A DNA stretch of 64,000 nucleotides from Larix kaempferi (Eukaryota; Streptophyta; Pinopsida; Pinales; Pinaceae): the NCBI GenBank assembly GCA_027924585.1, contig BSBM01000361.1, positions 62,091,501 through 62,155,500 of the forward strand. The letters are read 5' to 3'. The notes under the pieces were generated by a model. The model made no database searches. It was not told where the DNA came from and saw nothing but the letters and a program-made list of their open reading frames with translations. Both the position numbers and the translations under genes were made by a program. Shown in pieces: positions 48,383-60,839 of the stretch. The stretch's first letter is position 1; the number at the start of each line of letters is the position of its first letter.

Positions 48383-49372
48383 CATAGAACCTATTGTTTC
48401 AACGAGGAATGCGGGGGTACAACACTATTGAACATGACACCCCATGAATACATTAGAGCTGCCACAGAACCACCATCACTTAGAACTAATTAGTTAAAAA
48501 AGATTATAGTTTAAAATAATTAGAATTAATATTCAAAACCATTCACACCATTAATATCATATTCAAATTACCATTTAAAGCACTACCATTAAAACTATTG
48601 TTTTTAAAAAGTGAGTATATTAAACAAAATTTAGAATTCTATTTTTTTTTAAACTAAATTCAAATTTAAAAAACTACAATTAAAATCATTATTTTAAAAA
48701 GTGAGTATATTTAACAAAATTTACAAATATTTGTGTACAAAAACTAAATTCAAATTCACTATTCTATTTGGAATGTATTTTTGTGTATTACCTTCCATGT
48801 ATTATATAGCTATAGATTTCAAACATATATATACACTTCTTTTTATTAATGGTCGACATAATATTTATTATTTTGTTAAAGACAACTATTATTTATAGTC
48901 AATATTGACAAACCTCACAAGATCTCCCTCATAGTGAGCTATAGAGTGCGGCCAACATTCATTCTCTAAGTGATAAAAAGGGAAAGGAACAAATGGAAGA
49001 CACTCTAGGAGAAGTTAATGCGAATCTGCAAAATGAAAATACTTACGATTTGGTTTGCCTAGGGTTTCATAATAAGAGCGGTACATGTTATCTGAGTGTA
49101 ACCCTAAATTGCATATTAACCATGGAAGTTACGAGGAGAGCGTTCATGAATCTGCCAGATCCAGGTTCATGAATATTAACCATGGAAGATTGCTGATCAT
49201 CGTCATCACCGCAGCCGCGGATTGCTGATTCTTAAACAGTTAGATCGCATCCAAAACTGGATACACTGGGAAATCCCTGAGTTGCCGAATCATTTTCAAG
49301 GATCAGGAGGGTCGTCTGCAAGAGCTTTGCAATTAACTCGAGTAACTCAGACAGGAAGGATATGTAAAGGGT
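48383..49372. other. No gene recognised
   Basis: AT-rich noncoding DNA to about 48,900, then more balanced sequence leading into the protease relic. attaaccatggaag is repeated at about 49,118 and 49,177. Upstream exons of the protease could lie here, but I cannot identify any. Confidence 0.45.
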
Positions 49373-50191
49373 TTGTTGGAAGATGTGCGGGGGATATACA
49401 CAACTCGAGTAACTTGTAAAGCATGCGGTTATGACCACAAGAAACTCAGCAGCGAAATGATGGTCAGCTTTTCTTCTGAACTAGATAAATTCCAATTTTT
49501 CCAATATCTTACAGACCATGAAGCTGTAGCCAATAAAGAACTATATAATGCCCAGCAAGAAGGCGGAGGCAATAATAATATCACCAGATTTTTATCAGTA
49601 CAAGATATTTTCAACTTCGCAGAACGATTTTCCTACACTGAACAACAAGGGCAACTGCTCGATCGTCATCGTCACGACATATCGAAATTTAAGAACGCTT
49701 CTTGCGGTGCCTACGACATAAGATTTCGAACTACATTTAACCAATTTCCACTTAACTTGATTGTTGACATCGATTATATGCGTGCTCAATTCCGGGGTTG
49801 TATTATTATTGATGAATTTATCGATCTCAGCCAACTAGCGGAGTCGGAGACTAGTGCAACAGTAAATGCTAAATATAAGCTTGTTGTGGTTGGTGACGTT
49901 TTGGCAGATAATACCCTCCATGCTATCTCATATGTAAGAGCTTCCAAGTATGCAAATGAAATTTATTGTCCTGATCACCCCTCGGTTGATAATAATATTG
50001 CCAGGGAGAACATGTGGTACAAAGTAGATAACAGTAATGTAGAATTAGTGTCGTTTAGTAAGGTGTTGGAAGGAATGCAGGAGCACAATCTTCTCGTCTA
50101 TGAAAAGGAAGCGGTCGCAGATGAACACGCAAACGAGATGAAAGGAAATGGCTTCATCGTATTAGTTTCGTTGACTATCAATCTTTTTTGA
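49373..50191 (+). pseudogene. Ubiquitin-specific protease (USP/UCH) C-terminal fragment
   Basis: An open frame of 272 codons. It starts with a zinc-ribbon-like VTCKACGYDHKK, continues with a long middle segment, then YKLVVVGDVLAD, TLHAISYVRASK and WYKVDNSNVELVS near the end. The order matches the second half of USP domains. The catalytic His lies in the GHY-A-YVR-like segment (here LHAISYVR), and the final acidic box DDS is here DNS. The N-terminal Cys box is absent, so the piece cannot be an active deubiquitinase. The second CxxC pair of the ribbon is not visible. The unbroken frame suggests recent capture or relaxed decay, and a flanking intron cannot be excluded. Confidence 0.5.
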
Positions 50192-51389
50192 GATTTTGGA
50201 AATGCTCATTTGAATTTTTGATTGGATATTTAATAGCTTTCTGATATATTTTCTATATTCGTCCCAAAAAAGAAAAGACAACACCTTAAGATTGCAACAA
50301 AATAATGAATAACCGTCCTTTCCAGGAGTAAATCTTTTTTACAATGTATTTTATGTAAAAAAATGATATTAAATAAGATAATTTCAAACTAGATATAGAA
50401 GAAAGATATTAAACAAATAGTCAAGATATTGACCCAAAAACTAATCATAGATAAGCACATGAATCATCCACCATTAGTTACAGATTAGCCAGTGACAAAA
50501 GTTAAGTAACTAATATTAGCATTAATAGACACCCATGCTCGTGCTTCATAACAACCACCACTAGTAATCACAACATCACCACATATTCATTTTAATCCTA
50601 TGAAGATGCAGGTCTAGTTTATATTTTCCATCTTTTTATTCCATTTATATTGTAAGTTCTTTAGTGCTGCAGGGTTTTAGCGATGTAAGTTTAAGATTTA
50701 GATTTTTTGGTATGAAGTGCCATGTTCTTTAGTGCTGCAGGGTTTTAGTGATTTAAGTTTAAGATTTAGATTTTTTGGTATGATGTGCCATGTTTTTTAG
50801 TGTTGCAGGGTTTTAGCGATGTAAGTTTAAGATTTAGATTTTTCGGTATGATGTGTCATGGTAGGGTTTAAAGTGCTCTGGTTTTTATTCGGTTTATATT
50901 GTAAATTATTTGGTGTTTGTTTTAATGTCTAGAGAGATATAGTAATGTGTCATTATTTTCCAAATGGATAGGTGCTAGCATAAATTCATTACCAACCCAA
51001 ATTTACTAAATCAAAAGAACCTAGTGACTATGGTGTTAGTTGGTTTTGTAGATGGATTTTATATTTATTTTATCGTTCCATTTAATTTTCTTAGGGTTTA
51101 TAGGGTTTTAATAATTTGGCATTGTAATTTAATTCTAAGAAAATAATAATTTGTGAAGCTATTTAATAATGGTACATTAAGGTGTTTAATAAAGGTAGAG
51201 TTTAGATCTAGCTTATATTTGCCATTTTTTTATTTTATTTATATTATAAATTTTTAGCGTTGATGACTTTAGCAATGCAAGTTTAAGATGTTGTGACATC
51301 TTAGCAACAATAGTATGCTTTGTGTTTGAGTCCAACTTGTCCCATTGGTTTCTCACCTCTTACAAGTTCCAAGTAATAGTATTTCAAAA
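50192..51389. other. Noncoding DNA with a minisatellite
   Basis: AT-rich sequence without coding signal. It contains the 68-bp array listed separately and a weaker, diverged echo of that unit near 51,250-51,290 (agcaatgcaagtttaagatg). Confidence 0.6.
50656..50860. repeat. 68-bp minisatellite, 3 units
   Basis: Units beginning gttctttagtgctgcagggt start at 50,656, 50,724 and 50,792, an exact 68-bp period. They are nearly identical. Confidence 0.95.
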
Positions 51390-51647
51390 CTATACACATA
51401 TCAAATTTAAGAAGCTTTTCCTCACATCATATTCAGGTGTAAAATTACTGAGTGTTCCCTTCACTTGAGCGGTGACATGTGTTTTCCCTTCATGAACGAG
51501 TTTTGCAAACCCAAAACCATCAAATCGAGCTTCAAAGTATGAATCTAGCAGTACATTCCTCGCCTTAATATCCTTGTGAATTATATGATCCATTGAATGA
51601 TGGTTAAGATAAGCAAGACCTTCTACTGAACCAATTTCTATGTTCAT
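51390..51647 (-). pseudogene. PTI1-like receptor-like cytoplasmic kinase fragment
   Basis: The minus-strand frame covers the kinase catalytic loop to the activation segment: GLAYLNHHS, HIIHKDIKARNVLLD (subdomain VIb, catalytic Asp present), FGFAKLVHEGKTHVT, VKGTLSNFTPEYD (subdomain VIII). The wording is closest to the PTI1-like kinases of the At3g15890 type, from memory of that family. The DFG Asp is replaced by Gly (FDGFGFAK), which removes Mg binding. The N-lobe, the C-lobe after subdomain VIII and all flanking exons are missing. Upstream (51,627-51,751) the sequence turns into a 32-bp tandem repeat. Such a fragment could have been carried by a transposon. Confidence 0.72.
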
Positions 51648-51751
51648 TCATCTAGTATTGAACCAATTTCTATGTTCATTCATCTAGTATTGAACCAATT
51701 TCTATGTTCATTCATCTAGTATTGAACCAATTTCTATGTTCATTCATCTAG
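51627..51751. repeat. 32-bp minisatellite, 4 units
   Basis: tgaaccaatttctatgttca starts at 51,627, 51,659, 51,691 and 51,723. The units are identical except at the ends. The first unit overlaps the 5' end of the kinase relic, so the array arose from kinase-derived sequence. Confidence 0.95.
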
Positions 51752-53076
51752 GTCAATTAGATGTTGACCACATAGACATGAAATTATGATCATATTTGGC
51801 ATGTAGTTATAGACTATGAGACATTATTAACATTCAAGAAAATATCTAGGCATTCTCACCCAATCTTTTATGTCTAGCTCGACCAAATGCATATACCTCC
51901 ACTGCAACATCCATTTCATATCTAGTACTCTACACCTTTAATCTCCTGAAAAACCATCCATGAACCATCCCAAATATGACCCATCAAACACTACAAAATC
52001 CACCCTCTCCAAGTTTATTATCAAATTTGAAATCGTTTGTAAATGCAACTCTTTCAATGAGAAAACCCTCCAAATGCTCCATGTATTTTCCATTACCTTC
52101 CTTCTAGATGATGGATAGTCAACAAGAAACTCTCTTAGGAATTTCATTTCATTTTCAGGCCATAATTAATTGCCCCTTCTAAGAACCACGAAAATGAATA
52201 ACTTATATCATAGCATGGAGTTGAAGGATTCTTTTCTTGAAAACTACCATGCCATTTAAGAGGACCTACTCACAACATATTGTTCGTATTCATTAGCTTC
52301 TGAGGGCACCCATACCAAAAATATAACTCTTGAACATACATTGCTATAGTCAACAGTACTAAAATATTATAATATATATAGAATAAAAAGATCGTAAATG
52401 TTAACCAGACCTGCCATAACAAACTCACTAGACTTTTATGGCCTTGGGATTATATCTTAAATTCATATTATAGAACTAACAATGCAATTGGAAAAAGAGT
52501 GGTGGTTAATAAAAATCTACTATAAATGTGAACTTGGGAATTACTAGACACACCCAGTGGGATTTCTACCTTCTTAAATTACGTAGATTTCTATTTGAGA
52601 TGGATTAATTGTAGAACCTAGTTATCAAACTCAGAAACAATACCCAAAAATAAAACCCTATAATTCCAAGAATAATAAATAACAAGGCATATACAAAATA
52701 TAAACTCTAACATACAAAATATAAACTCTAACATTAAGCTGTGAAAAAATAAACCCTCACTTTCCATAGGTAAGGAAAAACTTGAAGCCTGAAATTTCAA
52801 AATTCGATGGTATCTCCTCTTTTCTGCTCTAACTTATTGGCCCGGTAGCTCTATTCACGACAAAACAAGGCGTATGATCAACACAAAATAGATGAAATAA
52901 TGAATTACCCTACCATACATTAATTTAAATATATCTAAAACTATGTATACCTTTTCAGACTTCTCCATTACCTACCTAGTTCCAATATATACCTTCTCAT
53001 ACTTTTCCATTGTCTACCTAATGCCACCCACTTTTTGAAATTTTAGTTTCACATCCTTCATCTAGACCCAACATAC
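51752..53076. other. No gene recognised
   Basis: AT-rich sequence up to the start of the second large copy. It holds a 21-bp doublet at 52,691-52,732 (atacaaaatataaactctaa). No coding domain is visible. Confidence 0.55.
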
Positions 53077-55218
53077 AAAACCCAGAGCATAACCAAAGAA
53101 ACAGTACCCAAATGAACCAGAGAGATCCAAAATAGAAGAGAAACGATTCAAAACAAAAGAAAAACATTAAAAAAGAGAGAGAGAAGCATGGCCATGTTAT
53201 AAGAAAAATAAAATTGCAGCCCAATAAATTAAATCCAAACCCAAAATCTGTTTGGTTGTGACCTTTTATCTTTTTCCTTGGGTTCGGTTCTGACCTTTTA
53301 CCTTTTTCCCTCGATTCAGCTCTGGCTTTTTATGTTTTGCCTAGGTTGGGGTTTTGGCTCAGGTTATTTTTCTTCTCCAAGATGCAAAATATACATCCTA
53401 CAACCCCTATAATCTTCTCAACTTTGTTGTCCATCTTTTCTTCTCTCGGCATAGCTAATGAATGCTAATCTCCTCAATCGTCAATTGCACTGCTCAACTC
53501 CGTTGTCTGTATTTTCTTTGCTTAACCGACGTATTGAATGTCAATCTTCTCAATTGATAATTGATTTTTCATATCTCCTTGTCTACCATAATAACCCATT
53601 AAATTTTAGTTTATTATTTTCACATTTAATGATTTTTTTAAATCCACAAAGTCGTACACAAACTTCAATGTCAAATTTTGAAACTTCTTATGGATCCACT
53701 TACAAAATTACAAAATGACATAATATACATACAATATAATATCCTATTTCTCACTATTACAATTCACTCACTATTAATATTTCTATATAAATAACATATT
53801 TCTCTACATTATTTAAAACATTACTAAAAAATTATTTTCTTTTAATTGTTAATGAAAAAAAATCAAATACATACTCTTACTTCCTAATAAATCTTTACGA
53901 CTAAACTAATTTGCTAACTCTCATGAACATTATGAATCTTTTCATTTTATATAAATCAATATGCATGTAAGCTCTACCTTGACTGCATGTATATCATACT
54001 AGCTACTCTAGATACAATAATTAAAAGATGACAAAAACATCCTCTATGATATCAACATTATTTAATTTTTAATAAAAAGGGAGATCAATGATTTTGAAAG
54101 AAAGACCGTTGCAATGTTTAGGAGGCCAGGAGTTCAAGTTGTTACACAGTGACACTAAAGTCGGATTAGTAGATAGGATGATGTCACTAAAATAATCATA
54201 TGATAGTAGAATAATAGGTGTAACATAATCCGTTTGTGGATATCATTTATGGAGTGTGATTTCACTTTATAATTTTTCTTAAAGGAATTTGAGATTTCTC
54301 TTTCATAACACTTAATTTATAAGGACATCACAACCTTGAGTTTATATTAAAATTTTGATATTATATGATAATATTATTATCCAAGGAATTGTGTTGTCTA
54401 ATTATCTCTTAATTATTATATATGTATCAAGCCATTATGACCTGCATTCACATATACTTGTTGTGATTAAAGCCTAGGTCTTGCAACCATAATATATTAC
54501 CTTAAATTATCAAATGTTGTTGTGATTTATATAAAATAGTGTTGATCACATTAAATGCATGTTCACTAAAGTGTCTAAATTTGGAACCATGTCCATTTAT
54601 CTAAGGCTCTTAACCATGTAGTTATGTTCCATGTCCATTTATCTAAGGCTCCTAACCTTGTGGTTATGTTCTAGATTAGCATCGGGGAGTTGTTAACATT
54701 AGATTTAATTTCAAAACAAGGCTTGATATTTATGTTAAGATTAGTTCATCATTGTTATAGACCTATTTTATAGAAATTATTTACCAATCACCTTCTTATT
54801 TAGAGAAAATATATTTTTGGGTGGCAACCATGGATCCAAGTAAAGACCTACTCATTTCCTTCTAAAGCTTGCGTGGGTGTTGGACAAGTAAGAAAGTAAT
54901 GAAGAGAAATCTTGCAAAGTCAAGAAAATTCACAAACTGAAAAGGGAATCGAATGAACTTGAAGAAACCAAATATTAAAGAAAAAGCATAGCACTAGTAA
55001 TAAGGCAAACATTTGGACAGATCCTCTCTTAGAGTATGATTTTGTGACATTTCTAATTATGTGCATGCATGCATTTTTCTTTGATCATTTGCAATAAGGA
55101 TGCTTGTCCTAACTAAAATAAATTCCATGATTCACTTGTTCAAAATGTGTGCTCAAATAATCATAAATTGATGACTATTTTCGTTGAAAATCACTATCCT
55201 TTTGTTTTCCCACCCTAG

Positions 55219-55365
55219 TGGTAACTAAACTTTGTTGTGAATATTTTGTGAGGTTTGATTATTTAGGGTGGTAACTAAACTTTGTTGTGAATATTATGTG
55301 AGGTTTGATGATTTAGGGTGGTAACTAAACTTTGTTGTGAATATTATGCGAGGTTTGATGATTTT
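55219..55365. repeat. 50-bp minisatellite, copy B
   Basis: Three units at 55,219, 55,269 and 55,319, matching 2,144-2,290. The unit number is the same in both large copies. Confidence 0.9.
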
Positions 55366-56129
55366 ATACAAGTGAGTATACTTGAGTTTCCTAAGCCGCC
55401 CATATTTAGAATTTATGGAGCCGTTAAAACGACTTCCTCTAAGCCTCAGTTGCTCCAAAACTCCAACCATCTCTAAAATATTATCAAAATCATTTCATCA
55501 ACTTTGAGAACCTTGAATTCCCATTTTCCCATTAACCAGTGATATTATGTTTCATATGTTGGCAATGGAATATTTCTAAGAGTTGGATTTTTATGCGAAC
55601 ATGACTTATTATGCAACCTAATCTTAAATTATTCATATAAAATAACTTAATTATAGATTGTGCCTATTAATTATAGTATATATTATGAAACTACAACATT
55701 AACATTAGAAAATCATGTTGTAGTATAATATAGTTTGCTCCATACGAAAAATGATCATGTGCATATTTAGAGGTGGCATTGTATGTGTATGTGGCATTGC
55801 ATGAAAATTCTCTCAAAATAAAATCACACATGAGAAATTGGGTGAAAATAACAAAATGAAATCCATTACTCTTTGAAAAATTGATGATTGGAAGGATTTC
55901 CAAATCCTTAGATGGATTTGCAATATTAAAAGGTAAAATAAAAATTATAGCATGGATCCATCTCAACCATGGTATTATTATGCATACCCACAACTTTTTA
56001 TCCTTTAAGACTAAAAATATTTGGGCCTAATATGGATCTATGCTAATACGAGCCTTAATAAAATTGAATAACTTTACGAAATAACAAAAACTAATAGTAT
56101 TTCATTAGGAAATATGAAGGCATAATTTA

Positions 56130-56420
56130 CACTAGCGCAAAATGACAAATTTGTGACTAAAAAAAATCGAAAATTTGCAAATAAACTACTATTTTTTAGG
56201 TGCAACTTACTCATTTATTTGGTCAGTACTAATTGCCACCATTTTCTAATACATTACTCTTTTTTGTCATTAATTTTCAACATTTTGTAGTACATTTACT
56301 AGTTTAATTAGTCATTAATTGTTGTCGTCTTGTTGCATATTTATTATTTTATTTAGTCATTATTTTTTTGCATTTTTACTTGTATATTTAGTCACTTTAT
56401 AAAGCACCGTGCAAGTAGTA
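56130..56420. mobile_element. Possible CACTA-like nonautonomous element, copy B
   Basis: Partner of 3,055-3,346, with the same imperfect ends and a 1-bp deletion. It shares the call's uncertainty. Confidence 0.3.
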
Positions 56421-59400
56421 TAATCCTAGTCCTTTATAACATGACTAAATTAATAGTACAAATGTATATATTTGAACCACATAAATATTAAATATAAATA
56501 TATATATATATATATATATGAAAATTCAAGTATTACATCCTCCAATATATTTGAGTTTCGAGTTGAATATCCATTAATACACGATGATCATTGATTCACT
56601 AGTCCATGCCCAAAAAATGTCTCCATACTTCCAACAACATCAAGCTTTGGGATAAATACACAAATCATCTACATCAATGACTTTTCCAAATATTTCATAC
56701 ACTCTCATGAGTTAAACTTCCCTCCGTCAAACCTTCCCACGATGGTAACCATAGGTCAGGGAAGTCAAGGAATTTCAATAGGTGGATTCACCTTCTCCAT
56801 TGTTGTAGTCATAGCCTTGTAGGAAAGGTTGTGGACTATAGAACTGCAAAACAATATGGTATTTATGGCTTCTTCCAAAGCGAGACTTCTTGAAAGATAC
56901 CTCTTGGAGGATCAAAATTGATGGCATGTTCTACAAAAGATAGAAATTAATAAACTGTTAGAAAACTATGAAATATATGTTATTTTTAACCAAATAAATT
57001 TTAATGATAAAACTAACTATTAGGTTCCTAATAAACTTCCGAAGTGAAATGAATTCTCTTTCCTCATTTGAAACTACATACTTAAGAGTTGATTTACAAA
57101 AGAAATGAAAAATATAAGGTTTAAAAATAAGTTTGTATACAAATTGAACTCCGTTATCATTCTACTTTACATATTGAACTATCCATCTTTGGTCAGATAG
57201 TCGAAATGGAACACACAGCCATAACAATCATGTTCTTCCACCTATGAAATAAAATCGTGCCCTACCCTAGAAATTAAGAAAACAAAATATTAGTTTCAAA
57301 CTCATTAGTTGCAAATAGAGTCCTAGAGTTAATTTAAACACTGCTTCACAAGGAATCAAAAAGAAATAGTTAGTTTTAGGAAGTAGAGTTTTATTGAGAA
57401 ATTTAAACACTAAAGAATCTAGGCAAGCCTGGCCTTTAGTGTTACAATAAAATTCCTTCACTAACGAAGAAACTAAATCCTTGGTACTAAAGAATCCAAA
57501 TGATCAACAAATCCAACCTACAATAACTTCTTGGTTGTAAAGGAATATGGAAAGGTTGCTTATGTTGAATGAGGCACATGAAAACAAGATATTGAGTTGA
57601 AGCTTCCAAAATAATCAATGAAAAACAATTCCTTGTACACACTGGAAGGCACACAAGTAGAACAATGCAAATGACTTATACATATATATATATATATCGC
57701 CCCTTGTATTAATGTGTAAAACCACAAGGAGGTACTGACACTAGAATAAAGGTTTTTTTTCCCAAGCATGAGAAATATATGAAAAGGATAAAATGGCATT
57801 GACACAATTCTTGGATGTTTGTTGACTGTGAATGGAAAATCAACATAATTTTTATTTTATGTTTTTAGATGTTCTTGCCAAAATAAATACAGGGGATATA
57901 TTAGACTGGAGTAGATTTCCAAGTTGAAGGACTAAAATGAGCATTGAATGGGTTTCAAAGATAAAACTACATATATGCGTCATGACAAACCAAACCAATA
58001 GAGTACAATTAAAAAGACTTTACGTCTGCAAGTAATCCTTGAAAAGAGTAAGTAAGAGAAGTTGGTAGTTCTAAGGATTTTGAGTCTGATAATTAGAAGC
58101 TATCGAGAGATACAAGTTTTATGGCATACTCTTATTAATGTGTTTTATATCATACAACTAAAAGTGACAACATTGGTTTTTTGGTATCTAGAATATTGTA
58201 AAGCCTAATTTTGCCAATTTTATCATTTGGTTATGTCCTTTAGTACTGTCTCTTCATCATTTATGAGAATGCTTAATACTATATATATCTATGGGTAAGC
58301 CATGTAGGCTTGTTAAGTGCGCAACAAACATCACAAGACCTTGAGAAATAAGATTAATTTCCATGTATTTGAAAATATTTGTCCAATAGAAGGTTTCTTT
58401 AAGGTATGTTATTTTAGTAATGAGTCACAAAAAAACCATTCTCCCAATAAGTGTTGTTGCAAAGATGGTTAAAGAAATCATTGAAAGCTGCAATCTTTTT
58501 TAGATAATGCAAACAAGGTGCTACAAAGGTATAATCCTATCATCTTGAATTCTAGATAGTACTTTGGGAAAATAATCAACAATTAGTTGACTCATAGAAA
58601 GGTGTATTTATTATGTTGTAAGGAAAGTTGAATTAAACATAAAAGGGCTCAAAATTATGACGACGGAAACAAATTAAGCATTATGAAATGCAAGGACTCG
58701 ATCTTCATAGTATGAGCTTCTATCATTTTTAAGCGCAAAGATGTAGGTTTTGGATACTTCAATTTAGAATATTTTGTGTGCTTGCAAGGTATGCAAGGAC
58801 TATTGTCTCGCTTGATATTTTGAAATTTTTTTCTCAAATCAGGATAACATATGGCAAGATCAAATTTATGAGGAAAATGTTTGAGCAAGTAAAATCACAT
58901 CCCTGTAGATTAATGTGTAGATCAATCTACATCTAATATTCTTAATCAAATGGGTGTAGCTCAATTTACAATACAGACAATAGGAAATTTTAACCCTATA
59001 ATATTTCACTCAAATACCAAGGCAAATTTACCTAGAAATTTTGGTGTGGAGTTTCATGGTCTAGAATGGAAGCTCTAAAAATAATTGTAAGTAAGTCCAA
59101 GCACACAATCCCAATAACTACAAATGTGGAAAGATAGATAACAATTGTGTCACAACACCCAATGGTGCAAAAACCACTCTAACATAAATGTACCATTTGA
59201 GCTCTAATCCAAGTTATCTAAGTATAAATAATAATTTAGGACTAGATGAAAAATTCAATTATTAAACAAGGCCACAAAGAATGTTGGATTATGGGAGGAA
59301 TGATTGTGGTATCAGGGTGTCAAAAAGTGATTCAGGGTCACCTTAAGGTTACAATGTAGTTTATACTCTCTCGGGCCGTTTAGGATTGACATAACACAAA

Positions 59401-60493
59401 TATTGTCTAAACATTTACCCTACAAAATAAATTGCATAATCTTAAAAAACACCCATTCTTTAATTAACAAGTAGTACTAGATACCAACTCCCTCATAAGC
59501 CTATAGGCTACCTATAGGGCCTTCTAGGAATCCTACAAACCTATGACTCAACCTACATGGATGTACGTTAAGATGACTTAGCCTATAGGCATGTAGAATT
59601 CTTACAAGCGTGTAGGATACCTACAAACCCATGTTGTGTAGGCTAAGATATCTCAACCTACATGTTGGTAGGTTACATACAAGGGCTTTGATTGAACCAA
59701 AATAAAGACTTCTAGTACCACTGATATAAACATGGATAGTATACAACCTTACAAACTAACCTAAAAAAAAATAGATTTGTAAAACATTAAGAGAGATTAG
59801 GCATTCCTATTATCATGCCTAGGATGGGTGTACTTCCTTCTTCCAATAACTGATGATAGGATGCAGGAGTTTATTCTTGCAATTTTTCTAATGTGTGACT
59901 ATGTAGTTTCCTAATCCTTGACTACTATATTCTTGAGTTTTAATGAACCAATGAAGACTACTAGAGATGATATGCTTATGATTTCTTCAAATCCATGTCT
60001 TTGATTTACTTCTAATTGCTTGAATTGCTCCTGCAGATATTTTACGTATCCTTTTACTCTACAATTTTTCCCTTATTAGTCTCCTCTCCAATCTCTAGAA
60101 ACATAATTTTACTCTTTTTTTTTCCAATTGATCCTTCTTTTTTTTCAATTGTTTATGGTGTCTCGTTGGTCCTTTACATATCCTTTCTCTTAATTCTCTT
60201 CTCTTTTTTTCCATACATTCCACAGTGTTTTATGCCCGTGTCCATGTCCTTGGAATCCAAGTTGGTAGTACCTCATACTCGGTATTTGAGATGATTCCAA
60301 TTACCTAAGAACATGTGAGTTCCTCTTTTTCTTTGAGGAAAAGGATGCCCCCCCTCACACCTACCACGATAGATTGAGATGTACTTCAAACACTACATGG
60401 ATGCAATGTACTTGCATTGTAAGTATTATGACACAACTAGTTTTATTTTTCTAAATACGCTTCCCTTAAAAAAAGGTTGCACACAAGGGTGAT

Positions 60494-60822
60494 TGTTGTA
60501 ATCCAATGGTTCACATAGTTATCATAGATACATTACATAATATAAGCAATCATATACAATGATACATATACAAGAGACAAGACAGATAGAGACAATAGTC
60601 TTTGTATTAACCAACAAGAGCAGAACACTGTGACAGAATCAATCTCTACTAATCTATTGGCTCACCAGCCTAGATATATATAAGTGCAGATACAGTTACA
60701 TAACCATATGCCGGTTTATCCAACTGACCCGACCCATACTAGTCGACACGACTTGTCGACATATGCTGCAGAATGGTCGGGCGGAGGGCCTAGTCGACAG
60801 TCCGACCTATGCCCCTCCAACA
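60494..60822 (-). mobile_element. LTR of minus-strand element, copy B
   Basis: Same 329 bp with TGTTG/CAACA ends as 7,447-7,775. Copy B keeps cttgtcgac where copy A has cttgttgac, a CpG-to-TpG type difference. The polypurine tract adjoins at 60,823-60,837. Confidence 0.7.
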
Positions 60823-60839
60823 TATCCCCCACCTCAAAA

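Larger units (their letters stand above)
53077..60493. other. AT-rich noncoding part of copy B
   Basis: No recognised gene, as in 1-7,446. It includes the 42-bp doublet at 54,587, the 50-bp minisatellite at 55,219-55,365 and the shortened (AT)n at 57,682-57,697. Confidence 0.6.
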
